From JAXMBX01 sp046349635 (GTDB lineage: Bacteria > Planctomycetota > Planctomycetia > Planctomycetales > Planctomycetaceae), in NCBI GenBank assembly GCA_046349635.1, contig JAXMBX010000018.1, forward strand, positions 1 to 64,000: a stretch of DNA of 64,000 nt, in the 5' to 3' direction. The position numbers and the translations under genes were made by a program. Shown piece by piece: positions 16,533 to 24,043 of the stretch. Within the stretch, counting starts at the first letter, position 1. Every line of letters starts with the position of its first letter. The notes beneath the pieces were generated by a model, which saw only the letters and a list, made by a program, of their open reading frames with translations, did not search any database and was not told the DNA's origin.

Positions 16533-16589
16533 CTAATTCCCATTCCACAGCCCCAGCATTTGCTCCACCGTCCGGTCGACGAGGATCTA
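16533..16589 (-). pseudogene. 3' remnant of a second ceramidase-like gene
   Basis: Read on the minus strand this stretch encodes ILVDRTVEQMLGLWNGN and a stop, almost the same as the last 18 codons of the intact ceramidase-like gene (ILVDRTVERMLGLWKGK, 18551-18604). DNA identity is high over about 50 bases. The codon before the similarity is TAG where the intact gene has CAG. The remnant starts directly after the stop codon of the alpha/beta hydrolase gene at 16591. Confidence 0.75.
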
Positions 16590-16590
16590 C

Positions 16591-17448
16591 TCATCGTCCC
16601 CCAGGCGTCTCATCTGGCCGCAACAAAACCGTTTTCCGCAACCACTCCGCCAGTCGCTCATGCGCCTTCTCGATTTTCGTATGCCCCGCCGCCGGACCCA
16701 CAAGTAATTCCACGGGAATGATCGCCTCCGGCTTGTCAGGCCGGGCGCTGGCGCGGACCACCGACCGCGTAAACGCAATCGCGTCATCGCAATTCACCCG
16801 CAGATCATTATTCCCGATACTCAGCCAGATCGCACGCCCCGCCAGCTTCGATCCCAGCCGCGCCACATCCCACTGCTCCGCCTTGGCGGGGTCCTTCATC
16901 CCCGAAAACTCACGCAACGCCGTGAGTCGCGTCACCGGCGAAACTCCCGCCGCGGCCTTAATCCGTGGCTCCGCCGCCGCCAGGTGATACGCCAGAAAAC
17001 CCCCGCGCGACGTCCCGTACACCGCCACGCGATCCGGATCAGCCACCTTCTCGGCGATCAACAGATCCAGCACCGCCCGCCCCTTCGCCGTAAACGCACC
17101 AATAAATTCCTGGTCCCGTTCCACCCGGGAACGCCACCCCTCGAGATACTTGGGCTCACCCGGGACCACATCCTCTCCATGACACGGCGGCTCAAGGATC
17201 ACACACACCCACCCCTCTCGTGCCAACTGCACCGCTACCTCCGTATACACTTCCTCCGTCCGCATCACGTCCAGGCCATGTGCAATCACAAACAGCGTGG
17301 GTGCCGGTGCTTTACCACTCCCCACCTCACCAATCAACCCGAAAGGAACATTCCCCGCCGTTCGCCGCAACTGAATCTCAACCGCACAAGCATCCCCTCC
17401 CCAAACTGCAGTCACGAAGCACACCAGCCCAAGAACCAAAACTCTCAT
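16591..17448 (-). CDS. Secreted alpha/beta hydrolase (dienelactone-hydrolase/acyl-esterase-like)
   Basis: The 285-residue protein starts with a signal peptide (MRVLVLGLVCFVTAVWGGDA). The nucleophile elbow is YGTSRGG (about residue 146), a Gly-X-Ser-X-Gly motif; the acid is likely in the strand near GNNDLRVN and the histidine in PAAGHTK near the C-terminus. The whole is an alpha/beta hydrolase of the DLH/prolyl-oligopeptidase-like group, predicted to act in the periplasm on esters or peptides. It is the last gene of a minus-strand cluster with a second hydrolase and a ceramidase-like gene. Its stop codon is immediately followed by the ceramidase remnant. Confidence 0.82.
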   Translation of the reverse strand: MRVLVLGLVCFVTAVWGGDACAVEIQLRRTAGNVPFGLIGEVGSGKAPAPTLFVIAHGLDVMRTEEVYTEVAVQLAREGWVCVILEPPCHGEDVVPGEPKYLEGWRSRVERDQEFIGAFTAKGRAVLDLLIAEKVADPDRVAVYGTSRGGFLAYHLAAAEPRIKAAAGVSPVTRLTALREFSGMKDPAKAEQWDVARLGSKLAGRAIWLSIGNNDLRVNCDDAIAFTRSVVRASARPDKPEAIIPVELLVGPAAGHTKIEKAHERLAEWLRKTVLLRPDETPGGR

Positions 17449-17493
17449 CTCGCACCATTCCTTCGCAGCTCGAGGAGCATCCGCGGAAAATTC

Positions 17494-18438
17494 TCACTTC
17501 CCCACTTTGGCCACAAGATACTTATCAAACCAGTCCCCCATCAATTTGATGTCCGGACTGTAGTCCTTCCAGCCGTGCTTCTCACCGGGCCGGACCACCA
17601 GACTGTAAGGGACTCCCCGCATCTTGAACCGCTCCACGATCAATTCCGATTGCTGCAGCGGCACGAGCAGATCCTTGTCCCCGTGAATGATCAGCGCCGG
17701 CGCATCATCACTCGACACATGGTTCACCGGCGAAATATCCCGCCCGATCACTAAGATCTTTTGCTCATCGGTCACCGGTGTGATCGTCCGCCCCCGCTTG
17801 TCGATCTCTCGGAACTCAAACGGCGCCTTGAAGCCCTCCAGAATGCCTCGCCCGAGACCGTTCTCACCTTCTTTGCCATAATTCAAAAAATCCGTCGGCG
17901 GAAACAGACACGCCACCGCCTGCACCCGGCTGGAAACGCGCTCCACCGGATCCGTTGCCTCCGGATTCCCATCTTTCCCGGTCGTCCCCAGCATCAGCGA
18001 TAAATGCCCCCCCGCCGAAGCACCACACACGCCGATTCGCTCCGGATCGATCTTGTACTCCGTCGCATGCAATCGCACAAACCGCACCGCCCGGTCCAGA
18101 TCCCCCAGAATTTCAGGGATCGAATATCGCGGCTGGCTCCCGTGCACCACAGCAAACACCGTGTAACCCCGCTCCGCCAGTTGCACAATAAACGGCTTCG
18201 CATACCGGTCAATATCATCGTGACTCGAGTACCAGCCCCCACTCACTACAAAGATAATTCCCACTCCATTGCTCTTCGCGCGCGGCGTAAACACGTCCAG
18301 CGTCAAAGCCGAGCCGAACTTCCGCCCGTAAACCACATCTTCCTTCCGCGTAAACGCCCCCTCTTTCTCTTCCGCCAAAACCGCAAAGCAACTCAATGCA
18401 ACAACCGCGCAGAACACCGGAACAAAACATCGTCGCAT
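17494..18438 (-). CDS. Secreted alpha/beta hydrolase (acetyl-esterase/BD-FAE-like)
   Basis: The 314-residue product has a cleavable signal peptide (residues 1-22). Triad elements are clear: oxyanion-type FVVSGGWYSSH, nucleophile GASAGGH, aspartate in IIHGDKDLLVP, and histidine in GEKHGW. This order fits the bifunctional feruloyl/acetyl-xylan esterase and hormone-sensitive-lipase-like groups, which remove acyl groups from polysaccharides or small esters outside the cytoplasm. It sits between two other secreted hydrolase genes on the same strand, 45 bases from the next, suggesting a shared degradative role; the polymer is unknown. Confidence 0.84.
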   Translation of the reverse strand: MRRCFVPVFCAVVALSCFAVLAEEKEGAFTRKEDVVYGRKFGSALTLDVFTPRAKSNGVGIIFVVSGGWYSSHDDIDRYAKPFIVQLAERGYTVFAVVHGSQPRYSIPEILGDLDRAVRFVRLHATEYKIDPERIGVCGASAGGHLSLMLGTTGKDGNPEATDPVERVSSRVQAVACLFPPTDFLNYGKEGENGLGRGILEGFKAPFEFREIDKRGRTITPVTDEQKILVIGRDISPVNHVSSDDAPALIIHGDKDLLVPLQQSELIVERFKMRGVPYSLVVRPGEKHGWKDYSPDIKLMGDWFDKYLVAKVGK

Positions 18439-18550
18439 GGAACTAACCTCAGATGAAATTCTGCTTGAAGAGCAACAACCAGAAAACGAATCCGCTACAA
18501 ACTACCACGGCCCAAGTCCAATTGTCATGCAAATCTCCCCTTCTCCACTC

Positions 18551-19981
18551 TCACTTCCCTTTCCACAACCCCAGCATCCGCTCCACTGTCCGGTCGACCA
18601 GGATCTGACCTCCCTCCGGCCCAACCTCGTTGCTCTCCGCGACCGCGTTGTAACCGCCGCCGATCACCGCCCGTTGTGACGGCAGATACGTCCCTGGCCC
18701 GGTCAACTGGATCACAAACGTCTGCACCGCCGGACTTCGCGTTTTGATCTGCATCCCGTAATCCGTATACATCTCAAACGGATTCGTCGCGATGACCACG
18801 TCCCCCAACCGGACAACGTGAAGTTCCATCGTGTAAGGTTCCACCTTCCCCGCCTGCTGCCGCTCGTACCGCTCAACAACCCCGCCATGCCAATGGAGGA
18901 GTGTCTGCGCCCCCTTCTTCTGCGACAGTTCCGCGATCTTCGACTTCGCGACTTCCCACTCCCGCTTCGTCACTTCCCGACGCGGCAGCTCAAGTACCTC
19001 GCTGTGATGAACGAGTGGCACATCGGTATGCTTCTCCTGTTTCGCCCCTTCGTAGGCCTCCTTCCACGCCGCGACGATCCGCCGTGCGATCTCGTTCAGC
19101 CGATCCAGCCCGCGCAGTCGCATCATCCGCTCCTCCGCCCGCTTGCGAAACATCAGATGCGGCGACTGATCCCCCGCTGCCCCCGTCCAGCCCAGCACGT
19201 GCACCTGCGCCCCATGCTCCGCGCGGATCTTTTCCCGCACCTGGTGCCAGAAGTCCGCGTTCACGGCCGATCGCCCTTCCACTTCCTGCGCCGGACAGGG
19301 CACGTTGATTGCTGTCGCCAGCAGCTTTCCGTTTCCACCCCAGAAGCAGAGCACGTCCACCGCATGGTCTTCGTACCCCTCGAACATCCGGAACGTCGGC
19401 CCATCCGTCTTCCCATACATCACCGCCGTCCCATCGTTGTAGACCGCCCGCCGGTTCTGGGCGATGACCGCGTGCGCCATCCCCCACCCCACGCTCCCCG
19501 GCTTGCGAGAATTCCACGCGGAGACAATTCCCTCCGCCACGCGATCGGCGAAGAAGTCGATGTATTCCGTCGGCTGCATCACCCCCTCTTTGGGAATCTC
19601 ATACACCCCTTCCGTCAGCACCGGCCCTGTGTGCGTATGCGTCGCACTCACAATGATCTTCTGCAGTGGAAAATCTTTCAGCGACTTCCCGACCCTCTCC
19701 CGGATCTTTTCCAGCGCGATCTTCGGAACTGCCACCAGATCGCACGCGACGAGAACCGTCTGCTCACGGCTCTTCCCCTCTGCTTGTGTTTCCAGCGCAA
19801 CAATCGTCGCCGTGACGGGACTCTCGACCTCTCGCGAGATGCGGGTGTTCATCTGCCCCCATAAGGCAATCGGCCGATCGGGAGTAATACTCACCGTCGC
19901 CCCACCGACCAGCAGCTCCCCCCTGCTGACTTGGGCCATTCCCAGGGTGAACATCACCACCAGCCACAATTGTGTCTTCAT
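18551..19981 (-). CDS. Neutral/alkaline ceramidase-like secreted protein
   Basis: From ATG 19981 the product is 476 residues with a signal peptide (KTQLWLVVMFTLGMAQVSRG). An in-frame ATG at 20008 is less likely because it puts nine charged residues ahead of the signal. The N-terminal domain has the neutral-ceramidase pattern: GGATVSITPDRPIALWGQM, VLVACDLVAVP, and the zinc-site ATHTHTGP, then later GWTGAAGDQSP. True ceramidases are longer (about 650+) and cleave N-acyl sphingosines; planctomycetes have many copies of this shorter form, whose substrate is not established. It heads the minus-strand hydrolase cluster and diverges from the beta-propeller gene. Confidence 0.82.
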   Translation of the reverse strand: MKTQLWLVVMFTLGMAQVSRGELLVGGATVSITPDRPIALWGQMNTRISREVESPVTATIVALETQAEGKSREQTVLVACDLVAVPKIALEKIRERVGKSLKDFPLQKIIVSATHTHTGPVLTEGVYEIPKEGVMQPTEYIDFFADRVAEGIVSAWNSRKPGSVGWGMAHAVIAQNRRAVYNDGTAVMYGKTDGPTFRMFEGYEDHAVDVLCFWGGNGKLLATAINVPCPAQEVEGRSAVNADFWHQVREKIRAEHGAQVHVLGWTGAAGDQSPHLMFRKRAEERMMRLRGLDRLNEIARRIVAAWKEAYEGAKQEKHTDVPLVHHSEVLELPRREVTKREWEVAKSKIAELSQKKGAQTLLHWHGGVVERYERQQAGKVEPYTMELHVVRLGDVVIATNPFEMYTDYGMQIKTRSPAVQTFVIQLTGPGTYLPSQRAVIGGGYNAVAESNEVGPEGGQILVDRTVERMLGLWKGK

Positions 19982-20188
19982 TGTCGCCTCACTCTTCGTT
20001 GCTCTCACAGACTCGCTCTGACCACTTCTTCTGTAGGGTCCGCGGTGCGGACCAATCTTGCAACTCGATTTCCACTTTTCAGTGTTCCGTCGCGCCCCTT
20101 TTGCTATCCTGACCAGCGGAACATTCCTCCGTGTACTACTGAATCTGCCACTGTTTTGATGGACGTCACAACGGTCTCACCAAAAAAC

Positions 20189-21700
20189 ATGAAACGCCTC
20201 ATACACCTCTTCGCAGGATTCGTCGCCGTCGCCTTTCCCGCCGCTGCGGCCGAACCCCTCAATCTCGGCTCGCGCCGCGAACTCTTCGTCGATAATGCCC
20301 TCACGGAACGACTGGAAGGCCGCGTCGAACTCCGCCTGCATCACCCCACTCCCCGCGAAGTCGCGTTGAAGTTCGACCAGCCTTGGGAAGGGAACGCCAG
20401 CGGTTATCCGACCGTCATACAGGACGGGGACCTGTACCGCATGTACTATCGCGGCCATCGCTACCTCATCGACCCGCCTCCTCTGCGCCAGGCTCAACCG
20501 GAAGTCGTCTGCTACGCCGAAAGCACCGATGGCATCCACTGGAAAAAGCCCCACCTCGGCCTCCGCGACTGGCCCGGCTCAAAGGACAACAACATCATCT
20601 GGCGCGATGGCTACGAGACTCATAACTTCGCTCCCTTCAAGGACACCAACCCCTACTGCAAACCGGAGGAGCGTTTCAAAGCCGTGGGAGGCACCATCGC
20701 CAGTAAGGGACTGCTGACTTTCAAATCGGCCGATGGCATTCGCTGGTCGAAACTGAGCAGCGCCCCCGTCGTCACGAAAGGGGCCTTCGATTCCCACAAC
20801 ACCGTCTTCTGGGACAATGCCCGCCAGCGCTACGTCATGTATGTCCGCTATTTCAGCGAAGACCACTTCAAAGGCCTCCGCTCCATCGGCGTCTCCTATT
20901 CCACCGATTTCCAATCCTGGTCCGAACCCCTCGGCCTCACGTATGCTGATGCTCATCCCCAACAGATGTACACGAACCAGATCGCTCCCTACTACCGTGC
21001 GCCACATATCCTGATGGGCTTCCCTACCCGCTTCGTCGCACGCCCATTGACAAACCACGCCCGGCAACTCGAACCGGTCAAAACTCGTGCCCAGTTCGCC
21101 AGGTCGATTGAGAGCAGCGGGGCCTACACGGGTGCCGAAATCACCGACGGCCTGTTCATGACCAGCCGCGACGGCCGGGCCTTCCACCGCTGGAGCGAAG
21201 CCTTTCTCCCCCCCGGCCCCGAAGCCGAAGGACGCTGGATCTATGGCGACAACTACCAGAGTTACGGTCTGTTCGAAACCGCTGCGGATCGTCCCGGCTT
21301 CCCCCGCGAAATCTCCCTCCACTTCAACGAAGGGGCTTGGCGGGACGACATGCACCGGCTCCGCCGCTACACCATCCGCCTCGATGGTTTCGTCTCCCTG
21401 CATGCCCCGCTCGACGGCGGCGAGCTGATCACGAAACCAATCCAGTTCACCGGGAAGAAGCTCAAGATCAACTACGCCACATCCGCGCTGGGGAATGTGC
21501 GGATCGAAATCCAGGACCCCGACGGCAAGCCCCTCCCCGGCTATTCACTCGCTGAGGCCGATGAACTCTTCGGCGACAACGTCGAGCAGACCGTCACCTG
21601 GAAAGACAACCCCGACGTCAGCATGCTCGCCAACCGCCCGGTCCGCCTCCACTTCAAACTTGCCGACGCCGACCTCTATTCGTTCCAGTTCATCGACTGA
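20189..21700 (+). CDS. Secreted glycoside-hydrolase-like five-bladed beta-propeller protein
   Basis: ATG 20189 gives a good signal peptide (MKRLIHLFAGFVAVAFPAAA); ATG 20159 in frame is an alternative. The mature protein, about 480 residues, has propeller-blade repeats of the GH43/GH32 type: YPTVIQDGDLYRMYYRG, CYAESTDGIHWKKP, FKSADGIRWSKLS, DSHNTVFWDNARQRYVMYVR and VSYSTDFQSWSEP. The last 90 residues form a beta-sandwich (GGELITKPIQFTGKKLKINY). Catalytic acids cannot be assigned with certainty. Very many secreted relatives occur in planctomycetes, where sugar-polymer attack is assumed. It is divergent from the hydrolase cluster, with about 200 bases between. Confidence 0.82.
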   Translation: MKRLIHLFAGFVAVAFPAAAAEPLNLGSRRELFVDNALTERLEGRVELRLHHPTPREVALKFDQPWEGNASGYPTVIQDGDLYRMYYRGHRYLIDPPPLRQAQPEVVCYAESTDGIHWKKPHLGLRDWPGSKDNNIIWRDGYETHNFAPFKDTNPYCKPEERFKAVGGTIASKGLLTFKSADGIRWSKLSSAPVVTKGAFDSHNTVFWDNARQRYVMYVRYFSEDHFKGLRSIGVSYSTDFQSWSEPLGLTYADAHPQQMYTNQIAPYYRAPHILMGFPTRFVARPLTNHARQLEPVKTRAQFARSIESSGAYTGAEITDGLFMTSRDGRAFHRWSEAFLPPGPEAEGRWIYGDNYQSYGLFETAADRPGFPREISLHFNEGAWRDDMHRLRRYTIRLDGFVSLHAPLDGGELITKPIQFTGKKLKINYATSALGNVRIEIQDPDGKPLPGYSLAEADELFGDNVEQTVTWKDNPDVSMLANRPVRLHFKLADADLYSFQFID

Positions 21701-21764
21701 GCCTCGTCGGTTATTCTGGCAACGACCTGACAGACCTCAAAATGAATCAAGAACCAAATTGACC

Positions 21765-22352
21765 ATGAACCGTACTGACCACTTGGCCCTCCTCCACGAA
21801 TACGTCCACAGCGACAGCCTCATCAAGCACATGCTCGCCGTCGAATGTGCAGTCCGTGCCTACGCGAAAAAATTCGGGGCCGATGAGGAACTGTGGGGAA
21901 CCACCGCCCTCCTCCATGACTTCGACTACGAGCGCTGGCCCACTCCTGCCGACCACCCGATTCAAGGCTCCAAAATCCTTCGCGAGAAGGGCTACCCCGA
22001 GGAGCTGATCTACGCCATCCTGTCTCACGCCGACTACCTGCAGGATCAGTACCCTCGCACTTCACCGCTCGACAAGACCCTCTACGCCTGCGATGAACTC
22101 GCCGGCTTCATCACCGCCTGCGCCCTCGTCCGCCCCGGCCGCCTCGAAGGGCTCACCCCCAAGAGCGTCAAAAAGAAAATGAAGCAGGCCTCCTTCGCCG
22201 CCAACGTGAAACGCGAAGACATGACCCGCGGCGCGGAGGAACTCGGCGTCGATTTCGACGAACACATCGCCTTCGTCATCGCCGCGATGCAACCCCACGC
22301 GGAAACCCTGGGCCTCACCCCACAGGCCGACGGGACCGAAGCTGCCGAGTAA
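21765..22352 (+). CDS. HD-domain hydrolase
   Basis: The 195-residue protein starts at ATG 21765, 64 bases after the propeller gene. It has an HD phosphohydrolase domain: H in SLIKHMLAVE, the HD pair in TTALLHDFDYE, H in AILSHADYL and the final D in YACDELAGF. The helix-rich remainder (KSVKKKMKQASFAANVKRED) is typical of the short stand-alone HD proteins often annotated as HDIG or YedJ-like. These hydrolyse phosphoesters, often nucleotides, with one or two metals; the substrate is unknown. No partner synthase domain is present. Confidence 0.85.
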   Translation: MNRTDHLALLHEYVHSDSLIKHMLAVECAVRAYAKKFGADEELWGTTALLHDFDYERWPTPADHPIQGSKILREKGYPEELIYAILSHADYLQDQYPRTSPLDKTLYACDELAGFITACALVRPGRLEGLTPKSVKKKMKQASFAANVKREDMTRGAEELGVDFDEHIAFVIAAMQPHAETLGLTPQADGTEAAE

Positions 22353-22715
22353 AAACCCAGGTCACGACATCCCCATTCCGGCCTTTTCGATCCCCCCTCC
22401 ATCCCCCGGGATGAATATGAAATCCCGGTGAACATCCCCCTCCAAAACCCCCGCAAACCGCCAAAATCAGTTGTCCGTTTCGAAATCGGGCTGGTACAAT
22501 TCTGTGACCCCATCCCGGGGAATTGTCCACGAATTCACCCTTCCGCCCGAACCAACAGACGGCGGCAGGACTCCATATAAAAGTCCCTTGCAAACTGTGC
22601 ATGGGACCGGGTTTTCAGCCTCCCGGCTGACGTTTGAAAGGCCGTGTTTCCTATCAGGTTTTGACGCGATCTCTACGCAATCTGCATTGGAGTGATCCGA
22701 AAGGAGTGGTGCGGA
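22353..22715 (+). promoter_or_regulatory. Intergenic region with candidate promoter of the HNH gene
   Basis: TTGTCC (22471-22476) and TACAAT (22495-22500) are 18 bases apart and about 215 bases upstream of the HNH start, giving a long leader. AAGGAG at 22701-22706 lies nine bases before ATG 22716 and settles that start. No RNA element or small gene was recognised in the rest. Confidence 0.4.
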
Positions 22716-23357
22716 ATGGGTTTGGGGCCAAGTGTTGCCATGCAGTCCTCCGTCCTGGTGCTGAATCGCACGTATCTGGCGATTCAGGTCATGTCGGTCC
22801 GGCGGGCGTTCTGCCTGCTCTGGAAGGAACTGGCAGAGGTCATCAGCGTCGAAAACGGCTCATACGTCTCGTATGACTTCCAGAGCTGGCTCGAAGTCAG
22901 CCAGTTCCGGGCCGCGATGGAATCGCGCGACGAGCACGATGATTGGATCAAGGGAGTCAATTTCGACATCCAGGTCCCGCGCGTCATCCGCCTGCTGAAT
23001 TACGACCGTTTCCCTCGAAATGTCGTGAAATTCAACCGCCGGAACATCTTCCTGCGGGATGAAAATCGCTGCCAGTACTGCGGCCATCGCTTCAGCACGC
23101 ACCAGTTGAGCCTTGACCACGTCGTCCCCAAAAGCCGCGGCGGTCAGACCACCTGGGAGAATATCGTCTGCGCCTGCCTGCGGTGTAATGTCCGCAAGGG
23201 GGGCCGCACTCCGGATGAAGCCGGGATGCGGCTCTACAAGGCCCCGGTGAAACCGCTCCGCAGCCCCATGCTTTCCCAGCAGTTAGGGACGATGAAGTAT
23301 GCTTCCTGGCGGAACTTCCTCGATGAGGCCTACTGGACAACGGAATTGCAGAGTTAA
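22716..23357 (+). CDS. HNH endonuclease-domain protein
   Basis: The 213-residue protein has an unassigned N-terminal half (SSVLVLNRTYLAIQVMSVRR, then AFCLLWKELAEVIS) and a zinc-bound HNH nuclease domain: CQYCGH, LDHVVPKSRGG with the general-base histidine, WENIVCACLRCN with the Asn and second Cys pair, and KGGRTPDEAGM. This architecture is widespread as a chromosomal, stand-alone gene in many bacteria and is not by itself a sign of a mobile element; no intron or intein surrounds it. Start 22716 is fixed by the AAGGAG nine bases upstream. Its role, possibly in DNA repair, is unknown. Confidence 0.87.
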   Translation: MGLGPSVAMQSSVLVLNRTYLAIQVMSVRRAFCLLWKELAEVISVENGSYVSYDFQSWLEVSQFRAAMESRDEHDDWIKGVNFDIQVPRVIRLLNYDRFPRNVVKFNRRNIFLRDENRCQYCGHRFSTHQLSLDHVVPKSRGGQTTWENIVCACLRCNVRKGGRTPDEAGMRLYKAPVKPLRSPMLSQQLGTMKYASWRNFLDEAYWTTELQS

Positions 23358-23396
23358 GTCAACGGAGTAACTGCTCAGCAAAGTGAGCCCTGACAA

Positions 23397-23460
23397 AATG
23401 CGGTTGGTGATCACGCTGACTCGCGGTTTTCAGGAAACCTCACTTCGTCCAGAGCCTTTT
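23397..23460. repeat. Dispersed intergenic repeat, copy 1
   Basis: The segment starts with AATGCGGTTGGTGATC and contains GGTTTTCAGGAAAC and CGTCCAGAGC. A second copy lies at 51065-51131. After the identical 16-base head, the rest aligns at roughly three of four bases with one gap. Confidence 0.6.
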
Positions 23461-23473
23461 ATCAAAGAACAGA

Positions 23474-23510
23474 AAAGCCGGGTTGTGAAAACAACCCGGC
23501 TTTCTTTCTG
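23474..23510. terminator. Bidirectional terminator between the HNH gene and tRNA-Asp
   Basis: A perfect 13-bp stem (AAAGCCGGGTTGT at 23474-23486 and its complement at 23491-23503) with a GAAA loop is followed on the plus strand by TTTCTTTCTG and on the minus strand by TCTGTTCTTTGAT preceded by the stem's own T run. It can end both the HNH transcript and the leftward tRNA transcript. Confidence 0.85.
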
Positions 23511-23518
23511 CACTAGAG

Positions 23519-23592
23519 CGAGCGCGACGGGGCTCGAACCCGCAACCTCCGGCGTGACAGGCCGGCGCGCTAACCGATTGCGCCACGCGCCC
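23519..23592 (-). tRNA. tRNA-Asp (anticodon GTC)
   Basis: The minus strand folds as a full cloverleaf of 74 bases. The acceptor GGGCGCG pairs with CGCGCTC (one G-U), the anticodon loop is CTGTCAC giving GTC, the T-arm is GCGGG TTCGAGC CCCGT, and the discriminator base is G. CCA is not encoded. Confidence 0.95.
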
Positions 23593-24043
23593 TAAGCTCC
23601 GCAGCGAACAGCGACTTCGAAAAGTCCGTTCGCAGCCACAAAATTACGTCGGAAGAACCGCAGCCCCTCCGACGTTCCTGTTCTCAATTCGGGGGTTTGA
23701 ACCCCCGGTCTGAAGCGGATTGTTGATTGTACTGTCTGGAGGACCATCGTCAAGTTTCCGCAAGCGAGAACTTACACCCGAATCGACACAGATTACATCC
23801 GCATAAATTCCTATGGGGCAAGATCTTACCCCTGCCCAGAATGCAGACAACCGGGCGAGAAAAACCGGTTTCTCACGCCCGCTTGCAGATCGCCAATCCA
23901 AACGGACCAGCATTCTCTTCCCTGGGTGACGGCTATTTTGTCGATTTCTCGATTTCCGAGCCGGTTTTTTCCCTCGCCAAAACATTACGAAACCGTAAGA
24001 TTCACGCGGTACGAACGGATTCAAAGGTTTGGAAACAGGTAGC
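23593..24043. other. Intergenic region between tRNA-Asp and the SulP fusion gene
   Basis: It holds the leftward tRNA promoter (23726-23753), a GC-rich palindrome at 23690-23707 (CGGGGGTT/AACCCCCG), and close to the rightward gene a small inverted repeat TTACG-AAAC-CGTAA (23985-23998). No rightward promoter was convincing and no gene was seen. Confidence 0.5.
23726..23753 (-). promoter_or_regulatory. Promoter of tRNA-Asp
   Basis: On the minus strand TTGACG (23748-23753) and TACAAT (23726-23731) are 16 bases apart, close to sigma-70 consensus. The predicted start is about 125 bases before the mature tRNA 5' end, leaving a leader that holds the palindrome at 23690-23707. Confidence 0.65.

Noticed and set aside
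22716..23592. HNH gene next to a tRNA as a sign of an integrated element
   Set aside because: No integrase, no repeat of the tRNA 3' end, and this HNH family is usual in chromosomes.
23383..23595. Short plus-strand frame over the repeat, terminator and tRNA complement
   Set aside because: It spans a dispersed repeat, a hairpin and the tRNA gene; not protein coding.
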